Source: Bacillota bacterium
Lineage (GTDB): Bacteria; Bacillota; Bacilli; Paenibacillales; UBA4045
Reading direction: 5' to 3'
Assembly (NCBI GenBank): GCA_023441055.1
Contig: JAEZQY010000008.1
Span: 400,560-464,559 of the forward strand
DNA length: 64,000 bases
Shown here: one piece after another, positions 56,498 to 64,000 of the stretch
How positions within the stretch are numbered: position 1 is the first letter of the stretch
Layout of the letters: each line of letters opens with the position of its first letter
The notes under the pieces: model-generated
The model's input: the letters and a program-made list of their open reading frames with translations, nothing else
Databases searched by the model: none
What the model was told of the DNA's origin: nothing
Program-made: the position numbers and the translations under genes

Positions 56498-57736
56498 CTA
56501 TCGACGATAGCGTTCATTCCACACTCGCATCTTCAAATCCATATATAAGGTCACTTTAACGTCCATATTGCTTAAGTCGAGCTCGCCGATCTCCGCGATA
56601 CGCTTCAGACGGTAGCTCAGTGTATTCTCATGAATATGAAGCGCATCTGCCGTCGCCTTACTATGACTATTCTTGCGGAGATAGATATCTAAGGTATGGA
56701 GCAGACTGCTATTGTGCTTCCGGTCATATTGATCCAGCCGCTTCAAAGACTCGTTCACATAACGCGCCTCTCTTCGATCCTTGTGCAGCATCGGCAGCAT
56801 GCGATAGTACCCGAGCTCGCCATAATACCGGCAATGCGCTAACTCCTCAGGATACAGCTCCTTCAGCCGAAGCACGGTCAGCGCTTCCTGATAGCTCTGC
56901 TCGATCTGCGTGTAATCATAGCAATCAAGTCCGCTGCCCCCCATTAACGGGCGCAGCCCAAACTGAACCAGCCGTTCAGTCAGCAGATCGAATATCGGCG
57001 AGTGTTGCCCCGTGCGTCGATCCGACGTCCGATCCTCTAGGAGGATGAGCTTGTCATGGCTGATTGTGTGCAGAATAATCCGTTGATCCATAGTTGTCGT
57101 AATGATATATCGTAGCTGTTGGTACAGCTTATCTGTAATTTCGGAAGGAAACTGGATAGAGCTAACCCCATAATTAAGCGGAAAATCAAGCTTCAGCTTT
57201 GATCCCCCAGCTTCAAACTCACTGTCGCGCTTCACATGACCCGTGAGCAGCTGCCACAGAAAATCCTGATAGCTCTGTTCCTCCTTGAGTCGAGTCATTC
57301 GCAGCTGCAGCATCTTAGCGGAGGCAGCTTTGGCGGCTTCGCGTAATTGCAGCATCGATGCTTCATCGAACCGATCGCCTTCCTCCAGCACCCAGATGTA
57401 GCCCAGCAAATCCTTGTCCTTACGGATCACAGCTACGATACGATCACCGAGTCCGATCTCCTCGATTGCAGCTACGCGCGTAGGCATGTCACTGCTAAGG
57501 ATTCGCTGGAATACACCGCTGGGCCACAACGTCTGAATGATCTTCTCCGGTACCTTCCTCCCTATGATCGTAGAGATGCGGGCTGGATCTGATTCTGGAC
57601 GATGAGAGCTATAGGCAACTAGTCGATGATTTACATCCTCGATCGTGACCGAGCATGTCAACACCTCGCTGATCGTATCCGCCAGCTCCTCTAGATTATC
57701 AAACATCCGATCGAACGGTTGATTATCACGCAACAT
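56498..57736 (-). CDS. PucR-family transcriptional activator (PutR-like)
   Basis: The protein has 412 residues. An N-terminal GAF-like sensor (~10-150) is followed by a GGDEF-like middle region (~175-300). The C-terminal PucR HTH (~345-405) is ADALHIHENTLSYRLKRIAE. GGGAG lies ~9 bases before the ATG. Length and layout match B. subtilis PutR, the proline-responsive activator of put genes. It is next to and downstream of the four-gene oxidoreductase operon, so control of that operon by proline, hydroxyproline or another amino-acid substrate is a reasonable inference. Confidence 0.85.
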   Translation of the reverse strand: MLRDNQPFDRMFDNLEELADTISEVLTCSVTIEDVNHRLVAYSSHRPESDPARISTIIGRKVPEKIIQTLWPSGVFQRILSSDMPTRVAAIEEIGLGDRIVAVIRKDKDLLGYIWVLEEGDRFDEASMLQLREAAKAASAKMLQLRMTRLKEEQSYQDFLWQLLTGHVKRDSEFEAGGSKLKLDFPLNYGVSSIQFPSEITDKLYQQLRYIITTTMDQRIILHTISHDKLILLEDRTSDRRTGQHSPIFDLLTERLVQFGLRPLMGGSGLDCYDYTQIEQSYQEALTVLRLKELYPEELAHCRYYGELGYYRMLPMLHKDRREARYVNESLKRLDQYDRKHNSSLLHTLDIYLRKNSHSKATADALHIHENTLSYRLKRIAEIGELDLSNMDVKVTLYMDLKMRVWNERYRR

Positions 57737-57878
57737 GAACGTTAACTCCCATACTAGAAGGATTCCTTCGAAACTCTCTCAACTCTTTAACCATACTACG
57801 ATTGATCCCACCATGCCATACATCTTGATCGAAAATTGAATACAAATAAATACTTGCCATCGTTAAAATGTCCGAGGA

Positions 57879-59162
57879 TCAATCAGTTGCCTCTCGGAAT
57901 ACCATCTCCATGATCCGGCGCCCCCGGTCGATTTGCGGGTGGAATTGAATCGTTGCGGCGCGGCGTACCGCCCGCACCTGTTCGATGGCGGCCGAGCGCT
58001 CGCGCTCCAGCTGATTGTCCGCTTCTGTACCTGCTCCCGCATCCGTTCCCACTGGTACAGACGTATCTGCGTTCAGCCGATCGTTCGCAGCCGCGGACGA
58101 TCGCACACGATGCACGATCGACAGCCCTGCAACAACGCCTTGGGCGCGCGCCACCTTAGCGCTCTCAATCCCCGTGATGTTGCCTGCCACGAACAGTCCG
58201 GCGACCGGAGTTTCCATCCGCACGTTATGAATCGGCACATAACCACCAAGCTCCTCAATCGAGCGAAATGGGCAGCCGATGATTGCGGCCAGCTCGGCCA
58301 ACGGATACAGCCCGCCTGCGATGCAGACGAAGTCGGCTGCTACGATGTGCTCTGTGCCCGGTACCGGAACGCCGTTCGGGGTCACCTTGCACAATGTGAC
58401 CGATTCCACGCGTTCCGTCCCATTGATCCGCACCGCTGCACGGCGAAGATGAACGGGCATGCCCCACAGCTTCACCCCGCCTCGCGGGAACAACCGAAGC
58501 GCCGCATCCCGCACCCAGGCAGCCTTGGCCAGTCTGCTCCCGCAGCGGATGAGCATCGATGGTGCCAGATGCGCGATGCGCAGCAGACTAGTCATCACTA
58601 GGCGCGGGTTGGCACCCTCGCGAGTGACCGGGTTGCTCGCGGGCAGTACGAGCGCCTCCACCGTCATGCCGGCGAGCTGCAGCTCGCGCGCAATCGCGGC
58701 AGACAGTACGTTCACGCCGACAATCACACCGCGCCGGCCGGCGCGCACGCGATGCACGTTGGCCATCACCTGCGCTGCGCCGATCGTCATGACGCCCGGC
58801 AGCGTCCAGCCGGGAATCGGCGCCGGCGACTCCGCCGCACCGGTGGCGAGCAGCAGATTGCCCGCATGGTACCGATCCTGGCCGGCATGTACGACGAAGC
58901 CGTCTGCGCTTCGTTCAATATGGTGGACAGACACATCAGTGCGCAGTTCGACGCCGAGCTCCACAGCGCGCGCCGTCAGCTTCCGCGCTTCCTCCAGGCC
59001 GTTCCACCAGCGCCCATCTGGCTCCTCATGGAGCTGCCCGAGCAGCCGTCCGCCCGGCTTCATGAACTCATCCAACACAATGACGTCCAATTGGTGTTCC
59101 CGGCAAGCGATCGCTGCCGACAACCCGGCAGGTCCGGCGCCTACGATCACGACATCAGTCAT
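57879..59162 (-). CDS. FAD/NAD(P)-binding subunit of amine/amino-acid dehydrogenase complex
   Basis: The protein has 427 residues from the ATG at 59162, which overlaps the ferredoxin-like gene's stop by 8 bases and follows a GGAGAGGGG site. An FAD-binding Rossmann motif lies at the very start (VVIVGAGPAGLSAAIACREH). A second nucleotide-binding region (GVIVGVNVLSAAIARELQLA) and a C-terminal GNITGIESAKVARAQG segment follow. This is the HcnB/SoxA-like pyridine-disulfide-oxidoreductase-type subunit found with a DAO-type partner and small [2Fe-2S] proteins in opine oxidases, D-hydroxyproline dehydrogenase (LhpBEF) and hydrogen cyanide synthase. It is the last gene of the operon; no clear terminator was seen. 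Confidence 0.87.
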   Translation of the reverse strand: MTDVVIVGAGPAGLSAAIACREHQLDVIVLDEFMKPGGRLLGQLHEEPDGRWWNGLEEARKLTARAVELGVELRTDVSVHHIERSADGFVVHAGQDRYHAGNLLLATGAAESPAPIPGWTLPGVMTIGAAQVMANVHRVRAGRRGVIVGVNVLSAAIARELQLAGMTVEALVLPASNPVTREGANPRLVMTSLLRIAHLAPSMLIRCGSRLAKAAWVRDAALRLFPRGGVKLWGMPVHLRRAAVRINGTERVESVTLCKVTPNGVPVPGTEHIVAADFVCIAGGLYPLAELAAIIGCPFRSIEELGGYVPIHNVRMETPVAGLFVAGNITGIESAKVARAQGVVAGLSIVHRVRSSAAANDRLNADTSVPVGTDAGAGTEADNQLERERSAAIEQVRAVRRAATIQFHPQIDRGRRIMEMVFREATD

Positions 59163-59553
59163 CCCGACAGCCCCTCTCCTCTTCCTGCTGCATGAATTCA
59201 CTGTACGTACGCGGCAGCTTCGCATTCGGATACGCGGGCTTCAGCGGTGTGGCCATCTTACCTCCGCTATTAACAACCATACCCGGCTCGATCTCAGTCA
59301 GGCAAGCGCGCACAGCCGGGACGCCGTTCACCGTAACCCGGCATTCGAAGCAATGCCCAATATTGCAATAGATGCCGCGCGCAGCACCCGACTCCTCGTG
59401 CACACGCAGTGTACGCACATCGCAGGCCAGCAGTGCCGAGGCGATCGTATCCCCTTCGAGACCCTCATATTCCTTATCATCGAACGTAATCACGACCCGT
59501 TCCCGCTGCTCCAATGTGCCCAGCACGGGGTGGTCAACGATGCGGTTATTCAT
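59155..59553 (-). CDS. Small [2Fe-2S] ferredoxin-type subunit (HcnA/LhpF-like)
   Basis: The protein has 132 residues. Cys spacing C-x4-C-x2-C-x12-C (YCNIGHCFEC ... AVRAC, ~62-85) is a plant-type [2Fe-2S] site as in HcnA/SoxD-like subunits. The N-terminal VVITFDDKEYEGLEGDTIAS is the ferredoxin beta-grasp start. It overlaps the next gene and the previous one by 8 bases each, so all four are translationally coupled. It passes electrons between the two flavoproteins. Confidence 0.9.
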   Translation of the reverse strand: MNNRIVDHPVLGTLEQRERVVITFDDKEYEGLEGDTIASALLACDVRTLRVHEESGAARGIYCNIGHCFECRVTVNGVPAVRACLTEIEPGMVVNSGGKMATPLKPAYPNAKLPRTYSEFMQQEEERGCRDD

Positions 59554-59821
59554 CCTGTTGTCCGCCTCCTCTTAGTTCGTACAATGCGATAGGACGAACC
59601 GGCGTCTGAATCTTGAGTGGAATGTCACGCTCAGCTTGGCTCCCCACCGCTTCCCGAACAATCGCGTCGACCGCCGGCCGGCACGTCCGCCCGGCGCAAT
59701 ACCCCATAGCCGCACGTGTGCGGAGCTTAACCTCTCGAGCCGAACATTGATACTTACGGGCCGTCTCCATTATCTCGTCTAGCGATACGTCTTCACACCT
59801 GCAGATGACAATCCGCTCCAT
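59546..59821 (-). CDS. BFD-like [2Fe-2S] protein
   Basis: The protein has 91 residues from the ATG at 59821, 9 bases after AAAGGA. ATGs at 59830 and 59851 and a GTG at 59863 are possible but less well placed. A Cys-Xaa-Cys in ICRCEDVSLDEI and a C-x4-C in GYCAGRTCRP form the four-Cys [2Fe-2S] site of the bacterioferritin-associated-ferredoxin fold. In related enzymes this module is often fused to the FAD subunit; here it is a separate polypeptide. It overlaps the ferredoxin-like gene by 8 bases. Confidence 0.85.
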   Translation of the reverse strand: MERIVICRCEDVSLDEIMETARKYQCSAREVKLRTRAAMGYCAGRTCRPAVDAIVREAVGSQAERDIPLKIQTPVRPIALYELRGGGQQDE

Positions 59822-59852
59822 TTCGCTCATTCCTTTCCGCTCATCGCTCATT

Positions 59853-61058
59853 TCACGTGCCACCCGCCCGCTCTGTCTGATTCAATTCCGCTTGCCCTGC
59901 GAATCGATCATATCGCAGCGGTTCAATCGGGATAATCGTCCTGCTCTCCTCGCGGACGAGTTGCTCAACCAGCTTGCCGGTTACTGCAGACAGGCTAATG
60001 CCGTCGCCTTCATGTCCAGCGGCGATATAGAAGCCCGGCACCTCTTCTACTGCCGACACAATCGGCAGATGATCTGCCGTCCAAGGCCGCATGCCGGTAT
60101 ACGTACGGATCACTGAGAATTCAGCCAGCTTGGGGAAGAAGCGCAGCGCTCTCTGCGCAATCGCATGAATGACATGAATATCGATCGTACCGTCATATCC
60201 GACGAACTGACGGCTGCTGCCGATCAAGAAGTTCTGGTTCTCCGTCGGCTCGAGCACGAGCGCCACTCCGTACTTCTCGGTGACTGGATCAACCCGCCGA
60301 ACCCCGCCGAACTTCGAGATGAGATAGCCGAACTCCATCACATTGCGCATAGTGATCGGCTGTTGTCTGGCGCCGACGATAATATGCCCTTTGCGAGGGA
60401 CGATCGGGATATCCACACCGAGCATCGCCCCAATGAACGGCGCCCAGACGCCGGCAGCGTTCACAACCTTATTCGCAGTGAACATCCCTTGTGCCGTCTC
60501 GATATGGAATGTTCCAGGCCTCGCAATCGCTTTCACCTCAGCGTTCGTCTGAACTCGCAGCCCGTATGTCTTCGCCTTCTCTATCAGCGAATAGCAGAAT
60601 AAGTATGGATTGATCAGTGAATCGGTCTCGCACTCTAGGCCTCCAAGCAGATCATCGGCGAAGTACGGCGATTCCTGCTGAATATCTGACCGATCCAGTA
60701 TTCGGAACGGCAATCCCGCGCCGCGCTGCTTATCTACCCACTTGGCAGCCGCCTCCATCTCCGTCTCCGTCTCGCAGACGAGCAGACTGCCGGTTGAACG
60801 GTATTCGAAGGGCAAGTCTAATTCATCGTTTAATTCCACAACAAGCTGCTGGCTCACCCTGGACATCAAGCTGTCGAACCCCGGGTCCTTGTCGACGATC
60901 GTAATATTGCCATCGCAGCGTGAGGATGTTCCGGCCGCCAGATCTCCCTTGTCAATCAGCAGACAATCGATCCCCGCCTTAGCCAGATAATAAGCGATGG
61001 CGCAGCCAATAATACCGCCGCCGATTACGGCGACTTCTGCATGTTTTCCCGCATTCAT
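59853..61058 (-). CDS. DAO-family flavoprotein, catalytic subunit (HcnC/LhpB-like)
   Basis: The protein has 401 residues. The FAD motif EVAVIGGGIIGCAIAYYLAK lies at the start, with LIDKGDLAAGTSSRCDGNI and the C-terminal IAAGHEGDGISLSAVTGKL segment of the D-amino-acid-oxidase family. It probably oxidises a D-amino acid, hydroxyproline, opine or sarcosine-type amine and hands electrons to the [2Fe-2S] subunits. It is the first gene of the operon, behind a promoter at ~61.12-61.14 kb. No racemase or deaminase lies in the window, so the pathway is incomplete here and the substrate stays open. Confidence 0.88.
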   Translation of the reverse strand: MNAGKHAEVAVIGGGIIGCAIAYYLAKAGIDCLLIDKGDLAAGTSSRCDGNITIVDKDPGFDSLMSRVSQQLVVELNDELDLPFEYRSTGSLLVCETETEMEAAAKWVDKQRGAGLPFRILDRSDIQQESPYFADDLLGGLECETDSLINPYLFCYSLIEKAKTYGLRVQTNAEVKAIARPGTFHIETAQGMFTANKVVNAAGVWAPFIGAMLGVDIPIVPRKGHIIVGARQQPITMRNVMEFGYLISKFGGVRRVDPVTEKYGVALVLEPTENQNFLIGSSRQFVGYDGTIDIHVIHAIAQRALRFFPKLAEFSVIRTYTGMRPWTADHLPIVSAVEEVPGFYIAAGHEGDGISLSAVTGKLVEQLVREESRTIIPIEPLRYDRFAGQAELNQTERAGGT

Positions 61059-61115
61059 AATCGCATGACTCCATTATTCAGCATTAGAATCGATATATAT
61101 TCGGATCCTGACGCC

Positions 61116-61144
61116 AGTATAAGGAAATGCCATGGCTTTGTCTT
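61116..61144 (-). promoter_or_regulatory. Candidate SigA promoter of the oxidoreductase operon
   Basis: The -35 is AAGACA (61139-61144), the spacer 17 bp and the -10 TATACT (61116-61121). The 5' leader would be ~50 bases. A short inverted repeat, GTGG-AAAA-CCAC on the minus strand, lies upstream near 61185 and might be an activator site. Confidence 0.45.
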
Positions 61145-61265
61145 TGTTCGGATTCTAGAAAAATCCCGCATGCGTTTGTGGTTTTCCACGAATCGAATCA
61201 TTGATCTCGATTCAACATACAGGTTAGACGACTTCGACATCCTGATCTGCAGGAAGGCGTCCCGT

Positions 61266-61769
61266 TTACCGGTGATGCCACTCCATGATAAAGTCATCCA
61301 TGACAAAACCGTTCCCGATATCCGCGACCTGTTCACGCTCGATCTTGAAGCCCATCTTCTCATAGATCTTTATGCTAGGCTCATTATGACGATTAACGGT
61401 CAGCCATATATGACTCAGCTCACGCTCCGCGCACAACCGCTTTAGGAAAGCCATGGTTAGACTGGCATAGCCACGCCCACGGTACTCCTTACCGATGTAA
61501 AACTTGCTCAGGAATAGCTTTCTTGATGGCTCTACCTTGACTGACAAATATCCAACTGATCGGTTAAGATAACGAATCAGATAATATTCATAACCTTGTT
61601 GGATCTGCAATTCGATAGCGGGAACAGATTGGAATTGATTGATCATATAGTCAATCTGTTCAATTGTAATGATAGATATGTAGTATTCTCGCCATATTTC
61701 TTCGGCTAATCGGGCAAGCTCTAAAATTTCATCCATTGCTTTCACATTTATGAGCTTAATGGATTTCAA
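61266..61769 (-). CDS. GNAT-family N-acetyltransferase
   Basis: The protein has 167 residues. The start is TTG at 61769 with CAGGTG before it; the ATG 11 codons in is the alternative. The acetyl-CoA-binding motif is KEYRGRGYASLTMAFLKRLC, preceded by LFLSKFYIG and followed by IWLTVNRHNEPSIKIYEKMG, the usual GNAT A and B motifs. The acceptor substrate is unknown. It sits alone between the oxidoreductase operon and the tRNA cluster. Confidence 0.88.
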   Translation of the reverse strand: MKSIKLINVKAMDEILELARLAEEIWREYYISIITIEQIDYMINQFQSVPAIELQIQQGYEYYLIRYLNRSVGYLSVKVEPSRKLFLSKFYIGKEYRGRGYASLTMAFLKRLCAERELSHIWLTVNRHNEPSIKIYEKMGFKIEREQVADIGNGFVMDDFIMEWHHR

Positions 61770-61854
61770 GAGTAATACACCTGCTTTCTCATGTCCTACT
61801 CACCTTTATTTACCTAAATACAGATGAACTATTATCCCCAAAATAAAAAAAATC

Positions 61855-61875
61855 CATTAGAATGATAATCTAATG
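61855..61875 (-). terminator. Terminator of the rRNA-tRNA operon
   Basis: On the minus strand CATTAGA-TTATCAT-TCTAATG is followed by GGA and eight Ts. It lies 18 bases past the last tRNA. Confidence 0.88.
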
Positions 61876-61893
61876 AACCGTTGGTTGCTAATT

Positions 61894-61977
61894 TGGTACC
61901 GGCGAGAGGACTCGAACCTCCACGGGTCTCCCCATTCGATTTTGAGTCGAACGCGTCTGCCATTCCGCCACGCCGGC
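61894..61977 (-). tRNA. tRNA-Leu(CAA)
   Basis: 84 nt with a long variable arm; anticodon loop CTCAAAA; CCA encoded. G1-U72 wobble in the acceptor stem. Last tRNA of the cluster. Confidence 0.95.
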
Positions 61978-61991
61978 ATGATAAGTTTTTA

Positions 61992-62068
61992 TGGCGCGCC
62001 CTGAGAGATTCGAACTCCCGGCCTTTTGATTCGTAGTCAAACGCTCTATCCAGCTGAGCTAAGGGCGC
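61992..62068 (-). tRNA. tRNA-Arg(ACG)
   Basis: 77 nt; anticodon loop CTACGAA; acceptor stem GCGCCCT/GGGGCGC-like pairing; CCA encoded. The A34 is normally edited to inosine. Confidence 0.95.
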
Positions 62069-62088
62069 AGATTGTTGCAGGCATAGCA

Positions 62089-62175
62089 TGGTGCCGAGGA
62101 CCGGACTTGAACCGGTACGGGTGTTACCCCGCAGGATTTTAAGTCCTGTGCGTCTGCCAATTCCGCCACCCCGGC
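62089..62175 (-). tRNA. tRNA-Leu(TAA)
   Basis: 87 nt with a long variable arm; anticodon loop CTTAAAA; CCA encoded. Confidence 0.95.
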
Positions 62176-62207
62176 TTAAAACCTTATACATGACCATATA
62201 AGTGATA

Positions 62208-62281
62208 TGGAGGCGCCACCCAGACTCGAACTGGGGGTAGAGCTTTTGCAGAGCTCTGCCTTACCACTTGGCTATGGCGCC
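62208..62281 (-). tRNA. tRNA-Cys(GCA)
   Basis: 74 nt; anticodon stem GAGCT/AGCTC with loop CTGCAAA; discriminator U; CCA encoded. Confidence 0.95.
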
Positions 62282-62287
62282 ATAATA

Positions 62288-62362
62288 TGGAGCGGACGAA
62301 GGGATTCGAACCCTCGACCCTCGCCTTGGCAAGGCGATGCTCTACCACTGAGCCACGTCCGC
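62288..62362 (-). tRNA. tRNA-Gly(GCC)
   Basis: 75 nt; anticodon loop TTGCCAA; acceptor GCGGACG; discriminator U; CCA encoded. Confidence 0.95.
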
Positions 62363-62369
62363 ATGAGAA

Positions 62370-62444
62370 TGGCTGGGGATCTAGGATTCGAACCTAGGCA
62401 TGACGGAGTCAAAGTCCGTTGCCTTACCGCTTGGCTAATCCCCA
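62370..62444 (-). tRNA. tRNA-Gln(TTG)
   Basis: 75 nt; anticodon loop CTTTGAC; acceptor TGGGGAT; discriminator G; CCA encoded. Confidence 0.95.
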
Positions 62445-62473
62445 ACAATATTCAATTATTCTTGGAATGATAA

Positions 62474-62550
62474 TGGGGCGATCGAGGGGAATTGAACCCC
62501 CGAATGTCGGATCCACAAACCGATGCGTTAACCACTTCGCCACGACCGCC
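62474..62550 (-). tRNA. tRNA-His(GTG)
   Basis: 77 nt including the encoded G at position -1, which pairs with C73; anticodon loop TTGTGGA; CCA encoded. Confidence 0.95.
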
Positions 62551-62579
62551 ATAATGTAGATATTCAGTTATGGAATAAC

Positions 62580-62653
62580 TGGCAGGGGCAGCAGGAGTTG
62601 AACCCACACCAACAGTTTTGGAGACTGCTGTTCTACCATTAAACTATGCCCCT
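62580..62653 (-). tRNA. tRNA-Trp(CCA)
   Basis: 74 nt; anticodon loop CTCCAAA; acceptor AGGGGCA; discriminator G; CCA encoded. Confidence 0.95.
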
Positions 62654-62673
62654 ATGTTTGGTTAAATAATTAA

Positions 62674-62758
62674 TGGTGGAGGGCGATGGATTCGAACCAC
62701 CGAACTCTGAGAGAGCAGATTTACAGTCTGCCGTGTTTAGCCACTTCACTAGCCCTCC
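62674..62758 (-). tRNA. tRNA-Tyr(GTA)
   Basis: 85 nt with a long variable arm; anticodon loop CTGTAAA; CCA encoded. Confidence 0.95.
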
Positions 62759-62771
62759 ACGATGGAAGCTA

Positions 62772-62831
62772 TGCTTCCGAAGTACATGCTTTCGAAGTAC
62801 ATGCTTTGAAAGTACATGCTTTCGAAGTACA
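62772..62831. repeat. Four tandem copies of a 15-bp unit between tRNA genes
   Basis: The unit is TGCTTTCGAAGTACA. Copies 2 and 4 are identical, copy 1 has one change and copy 3 has one change. It fills most of the spacer between tRNA-Thr and tRNA-Tyr. Each copy contains TTCGAA, so the run can fold in several alternative hairpins. Confidence 0.9.
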
Positions 62832-62873
62832 TTTCGATTGATGTTTGCACATCTTAATCGAAATGTTTGAGGA

Positions 62874-62946
<73 letters not shown>

Positions 62947-63005
62947 ATAATGGTTTAAAGTACTTTCCGTCTGAATTAGCGCAGTGTATAACGAAAAGTT
63001 TAAGG

Positions 63006-63078
63006 TGGCTCGGGACGGAATCGAACCGCCGACACAAGGATTTTCAGTCCTTTGCTCTACCGACTGAGCTACCGAGCC
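63006..63078 (-). tRNA. tRNA-Phe(GAA), CCA not encoded
   Basis: 73 nt to the discriminator A; anticodon loop CTGAAAA; acceptor GGCTCGG. The next bases are CCT, one base short of CCA. Confidence 0.93.
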
Positions 63079-63124
63079 CTATGTATGTTTTATCAAAGAT
63101 GCGCTAAGAAATCAAGGTAAGAAA

Positions 63125-63201
63125 TGGCGGAGCCGACGGGATTCGAACCCGCGGTCTCCTGCGTGACAGGCAGGCATGTTAGGCCTCTACACCACGGCTC
63201 C
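63125..63201 (-). tRNA. tRNA-Asp(GTC)
   Basis: 77 nt; anticodon loop CTGTCAC; acceptor GGAGCCG; discriminator G; CCA encoded. Confidence 0.95.
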
Positions 63202-63242
63202 GCGAAAACACAACCTATTGAGCTGTTTTCCAGGGAAAACAG

Positions 63243-63322
<80 letters not shown>

Positions 63323-63331
63323 TCATTAATA

Positions 63332-63404
63332 TGGAGGCTGAGGGGATCGAACCCCCGACCCTCTGCTTGTAAGGCAGATGCTCTCCCAGCTGAGCTAAGC
63401 CTCC
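63332..63404 (-). tRNA. tRNA-Val(TAC), CCA not encoded
   Basis: 73 nt to the discriminator A; anticodon loop CTTACAA; acceptor GGAGGCT. The following bases are TAT. Confidence 0.93.
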
Positions 63405-63420
63405 GTGAAGCTTAGAGAAA

Positions 63421-63495
63421 TGGTGACCCGTAGGGGATTCGAACCCCTGTTACCTCCGTGAAAGGGAGGTGTCTTAACCCCTTGACCAACGGGCC
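63421..63495 (-). tRNA. tRNA-Glu(TTC)
   Basis: 75 nt; anticodon loop CTTTCAC; acceptor GGCCCGT/ACGGGTC, which fixes the 5' end; CCA encoded. Confidence 0.95.
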
Positions 63496-63531
63496 TAATG
63501 AAAACGAATATAAAATTGCTTATTATGAGAG

Positions 63532-63623
63532 TGGCGGAGAGAGAGGGATTCGAACCCTCGAGACGCTTGTGACGCCTACACGATTTCCAATCGTGCTCCT
63601 TCGGCCAACTCGGACACCTCTCC
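63532..63623 (-). tRNA. tRNA-Ser(GGA)
   Basis: 92 nt with a long variable arm; anticodon loop TTGGAAA; discriminator G; CCA encoded. Only one base separates it from tRNA-Asn. Confidence 0.95.
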
Positions 63624-63624
63624 A

Positions 63625-63700
63625 TGGCTCCCCGAGCAGGACTCGAACCTGCGACAACTCGATTAACAGTCGAGTGCTCTACCGACTGAGCTATCAGGGA
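63625..63700 (-). tRNA. tRNA-Asn(GTT)
   Basis: 76 nt; anticodon loop CTGTTAA; acceptor TCCCTGA/TCGGGGA; discriminator G; CCA encoded. First tRNA after the 23S gene. Confidence 0.95.
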
Positions 63701-63708
63701 ATATGTGC

Positions 63709-63734
63709 TTGAAGGTTTAATCTTGCTCCTTCAA
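63709..63734 (-). other. Probable processing stem between 23S rRNA and tRNA-Asn
   Basis: A 7-bp inverted repeat TTGAAGG/CCTTCAA with a 12-base loop and no U-tract, so it is not a terminator. It lies in the ~71-bp spacer where a 5S gene would usually be found. Confidence 0.45.
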
Positions 63735-63771
63735 AACTAGATGCGATTATGCAAAGCAACAAATTGTTTGA

Positions 63772-64000
63772 GGATAAGCCCTCGACCGATTAGTATTCGT
63801 CAGCTCCACACATTACTGTGCTTCCACCTCGAACCTATCAACCTCGTCACCTACAAGGGGTCTTACTCGCTTACGCGATGGGAAATCTCATCTTGAGGGG
63901 GGCTTCACGCTTAGATGCTTTCAGCGTTTATCCCGTCCGTACATAGCTACCCAGCGATGCTCCTGGCGGAACAACTGGTACACCAGCGGTACGTCCATCC
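63772..64000 (-). rRNA. rrl: 23S rRNA, 3' end (gene continues beyond the window)
   Basis: The minus strand reads the conserved end of domain VI: GCTGAAAGCATCTAAGCGTG, GATGAGATTTCCC and GACGAATACTAATCGGTCGA, then GGGCTTATCC. The 3' end is placed at about 63772 by analogy with Bacillus and may be off by a few bases. Confidence 0.95.

Noticed and set aside
61055..61363. Minus-strand frame overlapping the end of the GNAT gene
   Set aside because: It is out of frame with the acetyltransferase, has no ribosome binding site, and covers the promoter of the oxidoreductase operon.
62772..62831. Direct repeats considered as a CRISPR remnant
   Set aside because: Units are contiguous with no spacers and no cas genes are in the window.
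63709..63734. Inverted repeat after the 23S gene considered as a terminator
   Set aside because: There is no U-tract on the transcribed strand and tRNAs of the same operon follow; a processing stem is more likely.

Overview
The window looks like chromosomal DNA from Paenibacillus or a close relative (Bacillota, Paenibacillaceae). This rests on strong GGAGG-type ribosome binding sites, repeated YesM/YesN-type two-component systems next to CUT1 sugar ABC transporters that lack their own ATPase, lipobox solute-binding proteins, a large S-layer-homology protein, and a Bacillus-style block of 17 tRNAs after a 23S rRNA gene. No mobile element, CRISPR array or prophage was seen.

Layout. 1-13.2 kb: three very large extracellular proteins. 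These are the C-terminal part of a VWA protein (+) and, convergent to it, a GH44 glucanase followed by an SLH protein with about 18 repeated beta modules (-). 13.5-30.2 kb: a carbohydrate island, mostly on the minus strand. It reads AraC regulator, YesM kinase, YesN regulator, sugar-binding lipoprotein, two permeases and a secreted beta-propeller hydrolase. Then come a YetA-like (rhamnogalacturonan-lyase-like) protein, a second permease/permease/binding-protein set of the Lpl type and an unrecognised 454-residue protein. A sugar isomerase/epimerase-like gene is divergent from the AraC gene. 30.4-47.2 kb: a multidomain GH9 enzyme (+) faces a PL8 polysaccharide lyase (-). Behind the lyase are a third binding-protein/permease set, a second YesM/YesN pair, an FAD oxidoreductase and a divergent AraC regulator. 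GH9 endoxanthanase plus PL8 xanthan lyase is the enzyme pair known from xanthan-degrading Paenibacillus, so this part is a candidate xanthan-utilisation locus. A perfect CcpA cre site overlaps the GH9 promoter and a similar site lies before one binding-protein operon.

47.2-57.7 kb: an MMPL/RND exporter and its TetR regulator share a near-identical palindromic operator. Next is a run of three lipoproteins behind a decayed hybrid histidine kinase/response regulator pseudogene, then a PucR-family regulator. 57.9-61.1 kb: a tightly overlapping four-gene operon of two flavoproteins and two small [2Fe-2S] proteins, resembling D-hydroxyproline dehydrogenase, opine oxidase or HcnABC complexes. 61.3 kb to the end: a GNAT acetyltransferase, then (all minus) an rRNA operon tail of 23S 3' end and 17 tRNAs with a strong terminator. 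No 5S gene lies between the 23S and the tRNAs.

How it fits together: secreted and surface enzymes (GH44, GH9, PL8, the propeller hydrolase) would cut plant or bacterial beta-glucan-backbone polysaccharides. Three ABC importers would take up the oligosaccharides, energised by an ATPase encoded elsewhere. Cytoplasmic enzymes (YetA-like, the 454-residue protein, isomerase, FAD enzyme) would finish processing. Sensing is by two YesM/YesN pairs and AraC regulators, with CcpA repression layered on top.
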